NCBI RefSeq assembly: GCF_003996995.1
Contig: NZ_RZTT01000001.1
Location: 1 to 64,000 of the forward strand
Length of the DNA stretch: 64,000 nt
Source of the DNA: Mesorhizobium sp. M7A.T.Ca.US.000.02.2.1
Lineage (GTDB): Bacteria; Pseudomonadota; Alphaproteobacteria; Rhizobiales; Rhizobiaceae
Reading direction: 5' to 3'
Each line of letters begins with the position of its first letter. Position 1 is the stretch's first letter. The notes beneath the pieces are model-generated. The model searched no databases. It saw only the letters and a list, made by a program, of their open reading frames with translations, and had not been told where the DNA came from. The position numbers and the translations under genes were made by a program. Positions 9,346-18,763 of the stretch are shown here, in pieces.

Positions 9346-11647
9346 ATGTCCAGGATCGGCGCTTTGACGCGCGCGGCATGGCGATCGGCAACTCAGACGC
9401 TGGCCAAGGGTTCGAAAAGTTTACACCCGACGCTAGCGCCGGCCGATTTCAAGCGCGCACTTACGATCAACGATCGATATGGCGGGCTCACTGTCAATGT
9501 CCCCAAAATGCCTTTCTGGCTGACCGGGGGTGAAGCCTTCGTCTACCGCCGGACTAGCCACGGCGAGCAGCAGTTCATGCAGGTCGATGCTGCCACGGGT
9601 TTCAAGCGGCCCGCTTTCGATCAGGCGCGTCTGGCGGCAGCGCTAAACAAGGTGAGCCATGAGAGCTATCAAGCCGGCAATCTTCCGTTCGACCGTTTCG
9701 AACTGAGTGAGGATGGTCGCAGGCTCGACTTCCAGATTGAAGACACCCGGTGGAGCTGCGACCTTGCAAGCTATGACTGTACCAGCACCACATTCGATGC
9801 AAGGAAAGGGGACCGTAGGGAGCTCAGCCACCGCTACACGCCGCCAGCGGAGAACAACCCCGACAAGAGCAACGCGTCGCCCGACGGCAAATGGATCGCC
9901 TATATCAAGAACTGCAACGTTTTCCTGCGCAGCGAGGACGGATTGCAGGATGTTCCTCTGAGCCGGGACGGAGCCGAAGGCAATTGCTACGTCTTTTCGA
10001 CGCTGAGCTGGTCGCCGGACTCGCGCCACCTCGCCGCTTACCTTGTTCGCCCCGGCTATAGGCGAGAGGTCCGCTACCTCAATTCATCGACGGACCAGTT
10101 GGAGCGGGAATATTCAACAATATTCTATCCCAGGCCGGGCGATGTCCTTCCGCTGCCCCAGCCAGTCCTGTTCGACATTGCCGGCCGGCGCCAGATCGTG
10201 ATTGACGGTGCCCTCTTCTCGAACGTCTTCGAACTTTCCCCTCTCCGGTGGTGGGCGGACAGCCGCGGCTTCACTTTCGAATATAACCAGCGCGGGCATC
10301 AGCTCTATCGCTTGGTCGAGGTAGACGCCGCCTCGGGCCGCGGGCGCTCCCTGATCGATGAGACCAGCGAGACATTCGTGGATTATTTGCCGCTGGGGCA
10401 TGGCCAGGAGGATGCCGGAAAAATCTTCCGTTACGATGTCGATGACGGGAAGGAGATCATCTGGGCATCAGAGCGCGACGGGTATGAGCATTTGTATCTT
10501 TTCAACGGCCGGACAGGCGCGCTCGAAAACCAGATCACCCGAGGTGAGTGGGTCGTCCGGAGGGTCAACCATGTCGATCCGGTGAAGCGTCAGATCTGGT
10601 TCGAGGCGAGCGGGATGAACTCGCAGGAGGACCCCTATTGGGTCCATGCTTACCGCATCGGCTTTGACGGCAAGGGACTGACTGCACTGACGCCCGAACC
10701 GGCCAACCACCATATCGAGTTCTCGCCTGACAGGCGCTATTATGTCGATCTCTGGTCACGCATCGATCTGCCCCCGCGCATGGCACTCTACCGCGCCAGC
10801 GACAATGCCAAGCTCCAGCAGATCGAGACGGCCGACATTTCCGAGCTCGTCGCCGCAGGCTGGCAGCCGCCGCTCAGTTTCCATTCCAAGGGGCGCGACG
10901 GCAAAACTGACATCTGGGGCGTGCTCCACCTCCAACTTCGACCCGACGAAGAAATACCCGGTTGTGGAGAATATCTATGCTGGACCCCACGGCTCCTTCG
11001 TCCCAAAATCCTTCTCGCGGTGGACAGAGCCGCTCACGCAGCTGGGCTTCGTCGTTGCTCAGATCGACGGCATGGGCACCAACAACCGCTCCCGCGCCTT
11101 CCATGATGTTGCTTGGAAGAATCTGAAGGACGCAGGATTTCCCGATCGCATTCTGTGGCACAAGGCGGCGGCCGCGCAATATCCATGGTACGACATATCC
11201 AACGTCGGCATTTTTGGCGCATCCGCCGGCGGCCAGAGTGCAGTCAGCGCGCTGCTCTTTCACCCCGATTTCTACAAGGTCGCCGTCGCCAAAAACGGCT
11301 GCTTCGACAACAGGATAGACAAGACCTGGTGGAATGAACTGTGGATGGGGTGGCCGGTCGGCATTGAATATTCGCAATCCTCCGCCGTTGACAATGCTCA
11401 CAGGCTGCAGGGCAAGCTGATGATCGCGGTCGGCGAAATGGATGATAATGTCGATCCGTTTTGCTCGTTCCAGCTTGCCGATCGACTCATCAAGGCAGGA
11501 AAAGATTTTGACATGGTCTACGTTCCTGGTGCCAATCACCATACTCTAGGCACCTACACCGAGCGCAAACTCCTAGACTTCTTCGTTCGCAACATTCTCG
11601 GTCAGACCCCGCCCGACTGGAACAGCAAACCGATCGAGCTGGAGTAG
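9346..11647 (+). pseudogene. S9 (dipeptidyl peptidase IV-like) peptidase, split by a frameshift
   Basis: Frame 1 (9346 to about 10930) encodes a DPP-IV-type beta-propeller: S-P-D-G-K-W-I-A-Y, L-S-W-S-P-D-S-R-H-L, I-I-W-A-S-E-R-D-G-Y-E-H-L-Y. The protein then continues in another frame from ~10935 to the stop at 11645-11647: [11 protein letters not shown] and [10 protein letters not shown]. That part holds the nucleophile in G-A-S-A-G-G (Ser codon 11222-11224), Asp in G-E-M-D-D-N-V-D-P and His in G-A-N-H-H-T-L-G. The break lies within CTCCACCTCCAAC near 10930. All catalytic residues sit in the second frame, which lacks its own good start. No signal peptide is seen, unlike many periplasmic relatives. 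It lies downstream of a NifA/sigma-54 promoter. Confidence 0.7.
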
Positions 11648-12308
11648 CTTGTGGCTCTTGCAATTGTTAGCTCGCCTTATCGGCTGTAATCAGGGCGAGG
11701 CGCGAGCAAATCTGCACCGAAGGACGATCGTGGAGTCTAGGACTTGCGCTGCGTATTGAGGATAGGCTCGCCGCGACGTTGGTCTGAGCAAACTGCTTGA
11801 TAGGCACGCCTGCAGACCGCGTGTGTGCGATTGCAAGATCCCCTATCAGCCTGGTGTGAAGCGTTCAGGGGAAAAGCCGCACCCAACGCCGCTTCCGCTC
11901 GCCGTAACGCTACGGCGGTGCGGCCCACCCGATCCGCTCGACGAGCATAGGAACACATAGGTCCCCGAACGGACGATTACCTTGGCAATAGAAGACCCTC
12001 GTCGGTCATCGCCGCTGTGGGTGGCAGCCCGTCGGTCTGGAGCTGCCACGATTCTCATCCTCGCGTCACATATGAGCTGAAGCTTTCCGGATCGGGTATC
12101 CAATCGGCATCCAGTTGCTCGGCGATATGGTTGAATTCTACCTCAGGACAAGAGTGAGTAGAGCAGCCCCGCTACGAAAATCCTATCCTGGTTCGTTTGA
12201 CGCATCGACTATTCAGATTGATTGGCGTGATACCCGGCGCGGCCGCAACACGCTAGGCCGTCAACCGCTGAGCAGAAAACCAGCCTTCGCCTTCCGCGGC
12301 GGCGGACC
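11648..12308. other. gene-free region with a short amidase-like remnant
   Basis: No intact gene in ~660 bp. Around 12092-12135 a plus-strand frame reads G-Y-P-I-G-I-Q-L-L-G-D-M-V-E-F, close to the G-x-P-V-G-I-Q-L-I-G-D end motif of amidase-signature enzymes, but nothing upstream supports the rest of such a gene. I read it as a fragment. Confidence 0.35.
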
Positions 12309-12339
12309 TCGTCAGCCTTTCGAAAGCTTGCCTGAGTAG
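12309..12339 (+). promoter_or_regulatory. tts box (TtsI-dependent type III secretion promoter)
   Basis: TCGTCAGCCTTTCGAAAGCT followed by TGCCTGAGTAGG closely matches the rhizobial tts box core GTCAG-N4-TCGAAAGCT. It lies just upstream of the effector gene and in the same orientation, so flavonoid/NodD/TtsI-controlled expression is expected if TtsI is present. Confidence 0.8.
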
Positions 12340-12372
12340 GTTGCTCATGTGATCTGTGGAAGTGAGGCTAGC

Positions 12373-15300
12373 GTGCACCCGTACAAACTGGACATTCATC
12401 GTAGCAGCTTGGCTGCAGGTGCAGCACGCCGTACCGCACGAGCAAGCGGACAAGCCGGCCAAGCCGGTTTTGAGCAGCACTTGGGCGAATTGCAGGCGGC
12501 GGATGAGTTGATGAGTGCACCAGGCGAGGATGTCCTCGTCAATGGCTCGCATGGCAAAGGTGAGTTGAGACCAACGAAGAGGCAGAGGATCCAAAGCAAT
12601 CTGCAGCATGCTGTGACTGAGCGGCAACCAGGTCAGGTTGGTGACTCAGGCGCTCGCGCGATGATGCAACTCCCTGCCCATCAGGTGGGTACATCGGAAC
12701 GGGAGGCGCAGCTCGCGATGCAGGGGGATGAGCACGAATACACCCCAGCGCCGCATCTCGATGGGTCGATGCCCTCGACAGTGCAGCCGGATCGTCCAAT
12801 TGTGGCCCCCGACGGTGCCGACAAGCGTCCTGTTTATTCCAACGATGCCACCGCCATCGAAGGGCTGAAGTCTGCACTCCTTGCGGGTAAAGCCAGGCCG
12901 GACACGGTCACTCGCAGCGCAAATTCTCTTTTCGGCTTTAGTCGTTGGCTCTTTCAAAACAAAAAGCCAGGGTTTGCTGCTCGGCTTTACCATCCGTCGC
13001 TGAGCCAGGATCTCGAGGAGTACGAGAGTAGGGGTGGTTCCTCCACAGTGGCTGGCGCACTGCGTCAACTGATGAAGCCGATAGGCGGAGCCGCCCCGAT
13101 TGTGGGTCGCGCTGTCCTGAACCCCCATCCTGACGACGCCGCGCTCACTAGACATTTCAGATCCGCGAGCGGCTACGCAACTGCTCTTAACCATTTCAGT
13201 CATTACCTACGTCAAAATGACAAGCTCGGGATTGCGGGCCGGATTTACGATGAATCGCTGGATAAAGATGTTGAGAGCTACAAGGCCGCCTCCTCTACTC
13301 GTGGAGCTCCGATCGAATCTGCACTGGTTTATATCCGCAAGCACCCGCCGCGCGTTATACTCGGGAGTCATCTGGAAAACGCGGTCAGCATGGAGGCTCG
13401 TCCCCGTGGCGACGCTGCTCAGCATACCGCACCACAGCAGGGATTCGATTGGCCAGAGGAGCTCCTGCCGGTAGGTTATAAGGAGGGCACCGATCTACCA
13501 TTGTCTCTCGCCCCAACCGCGCACCAACACCAAGCACCCGACTTTGGAGAGGCCGTCCCTCACTTGAACTGGCGCCACGGCGACCAGGGCGCCCCGGAGG
13601 GGCTGGTAGCTGCACGGGACAGGAGCAGCCCGCTGCCAAGCGAGGCGGTGCCACATAAATCTGGACGGGGACTCGCTACGCAGCCCAGATTGTGGGCGGA
13701 GAAATCCGCCTCGCCAGAGCTCTTTCGACGGCGGGCGGAGCAGGCTCTGCCGGCGTCCGCCAGAGGTGTGGAGACATCCTCCGCGGTTGATGAAGCCGCC
13801 GCTCGCCAAGCTTTGGCTTGGTTGCAGCAGGAGATGGAGGGGATCGAACCGATGCAGGATCCTCATAAGGTGGCTACACCGGAATCTGAGGCGCAGCTCG
13901 TCAGGCAGAGGGATGAACACGAATCCACCCCAGCACCGCATCCCGGAGCTGGTGGTTCGATGCCCTCGACAGTGCAGCCGGATCGTCCAATTGTAGTCCC
14001 CAACGGTTCCGACAAGCGTCCTGTCTATTCCAACGATGCGACCGCTATCGAAGGGCTGAGGGCAGCATTCCACGCGGGTAAGGCCAGCGCGAACACGGTC
14101 ACTTTCAATGTAAATTCTCTTTTCGGCTTTAGTCGGTGGCTCCTTCAAAACAACAAGCCAGGGTTTGCTGCTCGGCTTTACCATTCGTCGCTGGATCAGG
14201 ATCTCAAAGAGTATGAGAGTACGGGTGGTTCCTCCACCGTGGCTGGCGCACTGCGTTACCTCAAGAAGTCGACAAGCGGAGCCCCGATTATGGGTCGCCC
14301 TCTCGTGATCCCCTATCCTGACGATGCCGAGCTCATTAGAGATTACAGAGCCGCTTCGACCAAGGAGTACCTGGCAGCGCCTGCGACCGGACGGAATCCA
14401 GATACCGTGGGCGGCTATACAAATTTTCTTAGACATTTTAGCCAGTATCTGCGTCAAAATAACAAGCCTGGGATTGCCGCTCGGATTCACGACAAATCGC
14501 TGGATAAAGATGTTGAGAGCTTCAAGGCTGTCTCCTATGGTAATAGACTAAGTATCGGTTCTGCATTGGCTCACCTCCGGGATATCCTGCCGCGCATTGT
14601 GCTCGGGCGCGAAACTGTCCTTGCTGCTCATCCGGCAGACGCAGTCACCAGGCGCGTTGGGGCCGCTGCTGAAGCTGGGCCAGCGGCACCGGCAAGAGCT
14701 CCCCAACCCGCCTCGCCAGCAACCGCTAAGCTGCCAGGCACCTACCGCGGCCTTCCACTGGTTGATGTGACCACACTGACGACCAGTTCCTCTGGGGCTC
14801 AGATCGGGGCGCTCGATCCGACAGCCCCGTCCAACGTTGCAACGGGGCGGGTGCTCGGCGCCGCCGAATGGCTGAGCGACGCCCATGTCCAGAGAGATTA
14901 CAATTTGCTGGAGCGGCAACTGCAGGGGATCAATCCGGCGCTCGCTGCCCGGACTCGGCTGGTGGATCCTTCCGTATCCCATCTACTGCGACACACGTCG
15001 CCGCAAGACGCTCGAGGCATATTGCAGTCCATCTATAATCAAAACAACGCCACAGCCGACTTCCTGTTCTTGCCAGTGAATAATGGCACGGCTACTAGCC
15101 CCGGCACCCATTGGTCGCTGCTGCTCGTTGATCGCCGCGACCCCGAAAGGCGGTTCGCCTATCACTACGACTCCCTCCAGCGAGAGGGATATAACGACGT
15201 GCCTGCAAAACAGCTCGCAGGACTGCTGAATGCTACCTTGGCGCCAGCCCCCATGGCCAGACAGACGAACCATTATGATTGCGGCGTATTTGTCCTGGAG

Positions 15301-16002
15301 GGCACGTGGGCGCTGGTTGAACGATTGGTGAAAGGGCAGCGGCCAGACCACGAGCCGCTGCCCCTCGACAACCTCGTTGCCGATCGGCAGGCGCTGCAAG
15401 ACCGGCTAAGGAGGCGCTTGCCGCACGAGGAAGAGCCGCGGCAGCTGCTGGAGGATGAACCCGCCTCCCCACCGATGATGGCATTCGAGCCAGGGGAACT
15501 GCGGCAACTGTTGGAAGACGAGCCTGACTCCCCACCAATGATGGCGTTCGAGTCAGGGGAACTGCGGCAACTGTTGGAAGACGAGCCTGCCTCCCCACCA
15601 ATGATGGCGTTCGAGCCAGGGGAACTGCGGCAGCTGTTGGAGGATGAACCCGCTTCCCCATCGATGATGGCGTTCGAGCCAGGGGAACTGCGGCAGCTGT
15701 TGGAGGATGAACCCGCTTCCCCATCGATGATGGCGTTCGAGCCAGGGGAACTGCGGCAACTGTTGGAGGATGAACCCGCTTCCCCACCGATGATGGCGTT
15801 CGAGCCAGGGGAACTGCGGCAACTGTTGGAAGACGAGCCTGCCTCCCCACCAATGATGGCGTTCGAGCCAGGGGAACTGCGGCAACTGTTGAATGATGAG
15901 CCTGCCTCCACTTGGGCACAAATCAATTCGACCCCACATGCGCGAGCGGACGGTGTTCATCAGCCAGCCCAGGCGCCCTGGCTCCCTGAACGCAGAAGAT
16001 AA
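12373..16002 (+). CDS. nopD: NopD-like type III effector, C48 (Ulp1/SUMO-type) cysteine protease with repeats
   Basis: About 1,209 residues. The C-terminal third has a C48 protease domain: His913 in T-H-W-S-L-L-L-V, Asp933 in Y-H-Y-D-S and Cys970 in N-H-Y-D-C-G-V-F-V, with the preceding Gln. This fits the NopD/Mlr6316/XopD group, which cleave SUMO conjugates in plant cells. Upstream, two ~220-residue blocks repeat (D-K-R-P-V-Y-S-N-D-A-T-A-I-E-G-L ... S-L-F-G-F-S-R-W-L ... G-F-A-A-R-L-Y-H), each with two related subunits. After the protease come seven and a half 21-residue acidic repeats (E-L-R-Q-L-L-E-D-E-P), and the protein ends P-E-R-R-R. The tts box indicates type III secretion. Start uncertain: GTG 12373 has GTGAGG upstream; GTG 12349 (very close to the box) and ATG 12511 are alternatives. 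Confidence 0.85.
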   Translation: MHPYKLDIHRSSLAAGAARRTARASGQAGQAGFEQHLGELQAADELMSAPGEDVLVNGSHGKGELRPTKRQRIQSNLQHAVTERQPGQVGDSGARAMMQLPAHQVGTSEREAQLAMQGDEHEYTPAPHLDGSMPSTVQPDRPIVAPDGADKRPVYSNDATAIEGLKSALLAGKARPDTVTRSANSLFGFSRWLFQNKKPGFAARLYHPSLSQDLEEYESRGGSSTVAGALRQLMKPIGGAAPIVGRAVLNPHPDDAALTRHFRSASGYATALNHFSHYLRQNDKLGIAGRIYDESLDKDVESYKAASSTRGAPIESALVYIRKHPPRVILGSHLENAVSMEARPRGDAAQHTAPQQGFDWPEELLPVGYKEGTDLPLSLAPTAHQHQAPDFGEAVPHLNWRHGDQGAPEGLVAARDRSSPLPSEAVPHKSGRGLATQPRLWAEKSASPELFRRRAEQALPASARGVETSSAVDEAAARQALAWLQQEMEGIEPMQDPHKVATPESEAQLVRQRDEHESTPAPHPGAGGSMPSTVQPDRPIVVPNGSDKRPVYSNDATAIEGLRAAFHAGKASANTVTFNVNSLFGFSRWLLQNNKPGFAARLYHSSLDQDLKEYESTGGSSTVAGALRYLKKSTSGAPIMGRPLVIPYPDDAELIRDYRAASTKEYLAAPATGRNPDTVGGYTNFLRHFSQYLRQNNKPGIAARIHDKSLDKDVESFKAVSYGNRLSIGSALAHLRDILPRIVLGRETVLAAHPADAVTRRVGAAAEAGPAAPARAPQPASPATAKLPGTYRGLPLVDVTTLTTSSSGAQIGALDPTAPSNVATGRVLGAAEWLSDAHVQRDYNLLERQLQGINPALAARTRLVDPSVSHLLRHTSPQDARGILQSIYNQNNATADFLFLPVNNGTATSPGTHWSLLLVDRRDPERRFAYHYDSLQREGYNDVPAKQLAGLLNATLAPAPMARQTNHYDCGVFVLEGTWALVERLVKGQRPDHEPLPLDNLVADRQALQDRLRRRLPHEEEPRQLLEDEPASPPMMAFEPGELRQLLEDEPDSPPMMAFESGELRQLLEDEPASPPMMAFEPGELRQLLEDEPASPSMMAFEPGELRQLLEDEPASPSMMAFEPGELRQLLEDEPASPPMMAFEPGELRQLLEDEPASPPMMAFEPGELRQLLNDEPASTWAQINSTPHARADGVHQPAQAPWLPERRR
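12685..14610 (+). repeat. internal segmental duplication in the effector gene
   Basis: The stretch ~12685-13365 recurs at ~13869-14610 with many synonymous and some amino-acid differences. Examples are the segments starting ATGCCCTCGACAGTGCAGCC near 12768 and 13959. The second copy has a small insertion (A-A-P-A-T-G-R-N-P-D-T-V) that the first lacks. Confidence 0.8.
15433..15909 (+). repeat. 63-bp tandem repeat, seven full units and a partial eighth
   Basis: Units start at 15433, 15496, 15559, 15622, 15685, 15748, 15811 and (partial) 15874. Each encodes E-L-R-Q-L-L-E-D-E-P-A-S-P-P-M-M-A-F-E-P-G with few changes. The frame is preserved exactly, so unit number can change by recombination without breaking the protein. 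Confidence 0.95.
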
Positions 16003-16208
16003 CTTTGCGGAGGAGCGGTCACGCAACTGTCGGCGGCGCCGGGCCTCAGGGTGAATGGAGAGGATGGTGTCGCGTGAAGGCGCAACACGCGTGCTGACCG
16101 ACCTGCATAGTAGGAAGTCGTTCATTGCTCCCAAATCGTATGTGAGGAACATTCCTGTCCCGGCTGCACCGCGCGATGCTAGGTCGCGTTGTTCAGCGGG
16201 CCAAGCCG

Positions 16209-18233
16209 ATGACACCTACGAAGCTACTGATCGGGCAGATCGCCGTTGTGTGCGCAATTGTCATTATCGGCGTATGGACGGCAACCCAATGGTGCGCTCA
16301 AATGCTGACCTACCAGACGCCTCTCGGCGCACCATGGTTTCTCTTCGCCGGCTGGCCAATCTACAAGCCGTGGAAGCTGTTTGAATGGTGGTTCCACTTC
16401 GATGCTTATGCGCCGGAGGTCTTCGACAAAGCCGGTACGCTTGCAGGCGCCAGCGGATTCCTGGGCTGTGCCGCCGCAATCGCAGGCTCGCTTTTGCGCG
16501 CGCGACAGCGCGGGTCGGTTACGACCTATGGGTCTTCACGGTGGGCCACGACTCATGAGGTCGAGACGGCAGGGTTGTTACGGCCGGCGGGCGTTTTCCT
16601 CGGTAGGCTGAACGATCGCTATCTGCGCCATGACGGCCCGGAGCACGTCATGGCATTTGCGCCGACGCGTTCGGGCAAGGGCGTGGGGCTGGTTGTTCCA
16701 ACGCTACTTTCCTGGACCGGGTCTGCCATCATTCATGATATAAAAGGCGAAAATTGGCAGTTGACCTCCGGCTGGCGGTCGAAATTCTCGTACTGCCTTC
16801 TGTTCAATCCGACCGACCCGAGATCGGCACGCTACAACCCGCTGCTGGAGGTGCGCAAAGGCCCAGATGAGATCCGGGACGTTCAAAACATCGCCGACAT
16901 CCTCGTCGATCCCGAGGGCGCGCTGGAGCGACGGAACCACTGGGAGAAGACCAGCCATTCACTCCTAGTTGGCGCCATTTTGCACGTGCTCTACGCTGAA
17001 GAGGACAAGACGCTAGCCCGCGTCGCCACCTTCCTGTCGGACCCGCAACGCTCGTTTGCCGCAACGCTACGGCGGATGATGACGACAAACCATCTCGGGA
17101 CGGGGCATAACCCTCAGGTCCATCCCGTAGTGGCCTCGGCGGCTCGCGAACTCCTGAACAAGTCGGAAAACGAGCGCTCAGGCGTCCTCTCGACCGCCAT
17201 GTCCTTTCTTGGGCTTTATCGTGATCCAACGGTCGCGGCGGCCACTTCGTCCTGCGACTGGCGCATCGCTGACCTAGTGGATGGAGAGCGACCGCTGTCG
17301 CTCTATCTGGTCGTGCCGCCTTCGGATATCTCGCGCACCAAGCCTTTGGTGCGACTGATCTTGAACCAGATCGGCAGGCGGTTGACGGAGCGTCTGGAGG
17401 GGGACCCGAAGAAGAGCCGTAAGCATCAGCTGCTCATGATGCTGGACGAGTTTCCGGCGCTCGGTCGCCTCGACTTCTTCGAAACGGCGCTCGCCTTCAT
17501 GGCAGGTTATGGCATTCGCTCCTATCTGATCGCACAATCTTTGAACCAGGTTTCAAAGGCCTATGGCGAGAACAATGCTATTCTCGACAATTGCCACGTG
17601 CGAATTGCCTTTTCCTCCAATGACGAACGCACGGCCAAGCGCATCTCGGATGCCCTCGGCACCGCAACCGAACTTAGGTCGATGCGCAACTATGCGGGCC
17701 ATCGGCTTGCGCCCTGGCTTTCACATGTCATGGTGAGCCGCCAGGAAACCGCGCGCCCGCTCCTGACGCCAGGCGAGGTGATGCAATTGCCGCCGTCAGA
17801 CGAATTGGTCCTGGTTTCTGGGTTGCCGCCGATCCGCGCCAAGAAGCTGCGCTATTATCAGGATCAGAATTTCACAGATCGGGTGCTGCCTGCGCCGGTG
17901 CTGCACGACGGACCCTATGCGGACTGCCCTGCATCACGCCCGGACGGCTGGACTGGACAAGTGTGCAGCGTCGATAGCCGACTTGCTGCGGACGAGGAAA
18001 GCGCCGACGCGCCAGTTGAAGACGAGGGAGGCGTTCAGCAGCAACGCCATCCAAGCCTGCCCGAAGAAGACGTTGTTGTCTCTCAAGAGCCCGATCAGGC
18101 CGATCTGTACAAGCCCGCAGACGATGACAGCGAAGCGCTCGCGGACAAGCGTGTCATGGATCGGATTTCCACTGCGGCCCGCGCCTACGGTATCAACGAG
18201 GGCAGGGGCGACGATGTCATTCCCGGCTTCTGA
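16209..18233 (+). CDS. traG: TraG/VirD4 type IV coupling protein
   Basis: A 674-residue coupling ATPase with two or three N-terminal membrane segments, Walker A A-P-T-R-S-G-K-G-V-G and Walker B L-L-M-M-L-D-E-F-P-A-L-G. It hands the relaxase-DNA complex to the Trb channel. The start at ATG 16209 (M-T-P-T-K-L-L-I-G-Q-I) fits the family; a frame reaching 16176 adds 11 residues of no clear meaning. The C-terminal ~100 residues are acidic and variable, as usual for the relaxase-docking tail. It heads the transfer operon, 116 bp before the ribbon-helix-helix gene. Confidence 0.9.
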   Translation: MTPTKLLIGQIAVVCAIVIIGVWTATQWCAQMLTYQTPLGAPWFLFAGWPIYKPWKLFEWWFHFDAYAPEVFDKAGTLAGASGFLGCAAAIAGSLLRARQRGSVTTYGSSRWATTHEVETAGLLRPAGVFLGRLNDRYLRHDGPEHVMAFAPTRSGKGVGLVVPTLLSWTGSAIIHDIKGENWQLTSGWRSKFSYCLLFNPTDPRSARYNPLLEVRKGPDEIRDVQNIADILVDPEGALERRNHWEKTSHSLLVGAILHVLYAEEDKTLARVATFLSDPQRSFAATLRRMMTTNHLGTGHNPQVHPVVASAARELLNKSENERSGVLSTAMSFLGLYRDPTVAAATSSCDWRIADLVDGERPLSLYLVVPPSDISRTKPLVRLILNQIGRRLTERLEGDPKKSRKHQLLMMLDEFPALGRLDFFETALAFMAGYGIRSYLIAQSLNQVSKAYGENNAILDNCHVRIAFSSNDERTAKRISDALGTATELRSMRNYAGHRLAPWLSHVMVSRQETARPLLTPGEVMQLPPSDELVLVSGLPPIRAKKLRYYQDQNFTDRVLPAPVLHDGPYADCPASRPDGWTGQVCSVDSRLAADEESADAPVEDEGGVQQQRHPSLPEEDVVVSQEPDQADLYKPADDDSEALADKRVMDRISTAARAYGINEGRGDDVIPGF

Positions 18234-18349
18234 AGTCCGCTGAGTTGCAGAGCGCACCTCAGCGTAGATAACGGCCATAAGCAATTTTGAGCGTCTGGCC
18301 GATGCTTCTCCCGTCGCCGGCGCAACGCCGGGCCGTCGGAACGAGCCGC

Positions 18350-18763
18350 ATGAAGCCGCACCGCATTCGCCATCAGTTTCTGCTTGAGCCGGAGCTCAGC
18401 GAGAAACTGGACAACCTCAGTCGCGATCCGTCAACGACCAAATCAGCGATCGTGGCGAAGGCGATCGAGGCGTTCATCGAGCGGCGTGGCGAGAGCGAGT
18501 TCGATCGGCGCTACGGCGTAAGGCTTGACCGGCTCTCCCGCGATCTTGCCCACGTCAGGCGCGATTCCGAGGTGATCCTGGAGAGCCTGGCGCTCTTCAT
18601 CCGCTTTTCGATCACCCTTCACGCCCACACGCCGGTCCCGGATCGGGCAACGCAGGCTATTGCCCAAGAGCGTTTCGAGAAATTCGTTGAGAAGGTCGGC
18701 CGCCAGATCGCTTCCGGCAAAAAGTCGCTTAGCAAAGACAATGGTGGGGGAGGGGAAGGATGA
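18350..18763 (+). CDS. ribbon-helix-helix (CopG-like) protein between traG and trbB
   Basis: 137 residues from ATG 18350: M-K-P-H-R-I-R-H-Q-F-L-L-E-P-E-L-S-E-K-L, then a short helix pair S-T-T-K-S-A-I-V-A-K-A-I-E-A-F-I-E, an RHH DNA-binding pattern. A hydrophobic helix follows (V-I-L-E-S-L-A-L-F-I-R-F), and the C terminus is rich in Lys and Gly. Proteins of this kind sit at the same place in other rhizobial trb operons. A role in regulating transfer or in relaxosome assembly is inference. Its last 4 bp overlap trbB (ATGA). Confidence 0.75.
   Translation: MKPHRIRHQFLLEPELSEKLDNLSRDPSTTKSAIVAKAIEAFIERRGESEFDRRYGVRLDRLSRDLAHVRRDSEVILESLALFIRFSITLHAHTPVPDRATQAIAQERFEKFVEKVGRQIASGKKSLSKDNGGGGEG

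Noticed and set aside
15433-15909. CRISPR-like array
   Set aside because: The 63-bp units are directly joined, have no spacers, and encode protein in frame.
16003-16208. TraR-type tra box before traG
   Set aside because: No 18-bp palindrome of that kind was found in the region.
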